The notes below the pieces were generated by a model. The model saw only the letters and a program-made list of their open reading frames with translations, was not told where the DNA came from and searched no databases. DNA of 6,805 nucleotides, taken from CAYSCZ01 sp964429655 (GTDB lineage Bacteria > Bacteroidota > Bacteroidia > Cytophagales > Cyclobacteriaceae). This document shows positions 6,789 to 6,805 of the stretch, one piece after another. The translations under genes were made by a program, and so were the position numbers. The stretch spans positions 1 through 6,805 of the forward strand of contig CAYSCZ010000100.1 of assembly GCA_964429655.1 (NCBI GenBank), read 5' to 3'. Positions within the stretch are counted from its first letter, which is position 1, and each line of letters begins with the position of its first letter.

Positions 6789-6805
6789 TTAAATCACTTC
6801 AAATC

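Noticed and set aside
1..6805. CRISPR array, tRNA or rRNA gene, insertion sequence, toxin-antitoxin or phage-defence genes
   Set aside because: I saw no regularly spaced repeats, no tRNA-like cloverleaf, no transposase and no defence-family motifs on either strand.

Overview
The window looks like chromosomal DNA from a Bacteroidota bacterium, most likely of the Cytophagales type. This is inferred from several traits. Two adjacent predicted lipoproteins have short signal peptides ending in Ser-Cys. Starts lack obvious Shine-Dalgarno sequences. The ferrochelatase carries a cluster of internal cysteines. An ECF sigma factor overlaps a four-helix membrane protein, an arrangement I know from this phylum. 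No species can be named from the sequence alone.

Layout. Bases 1-319 (minus strand) hold a broken gene: about 82 codons of an outer-membrane-barrel-like protein run off the left edge, preceded in another frame by a signal-peptide-like segment. Bases 320-571 are an AT-rich divergent spacer with inverted repeats and weak promoter-like boxes. A plus-strand block follows: a class A beta-lactamase-like serine hydrolase lipoprotein (572-1468), a prolyl oligopeptidase lipoprotein 17 bp later (1486-3615), and ferrochelatase hemH after a 59 bp gap (3675-4724). A compact run of nested inverted repeats (about 4704-4811) separates hemH from convergent minus-strand genes. These are a four-helix membrane protein (4811-5410) overlapping an ECF sigma factor by 11 bp (5400-5882). 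Upstream of them lies a two-domain hypothetical protein split by a frameshift at a run of seven T (5971-6788), whose N-terminus is also abnormal.

How the genes relate. The hydrolase and peptidase are probably co-transcribed and act outside the cytoplasm, on penicillin-like or ester substrates and on proline-containing peptides respectively. hemH performs the last step of heme synthesis and may be read from the same transcript or its own promoter. The sigma factor and membrane protein look like a translationally coupled signalling pair. I see no convincing novel multi-gene system. The most unusual features are the frameshifted tandem-domain gene with an in-phase slippery heptamer, the layered palindromes after hemH, the cysteine-rich ferrochelatase insert, and gene decay at both window edges.
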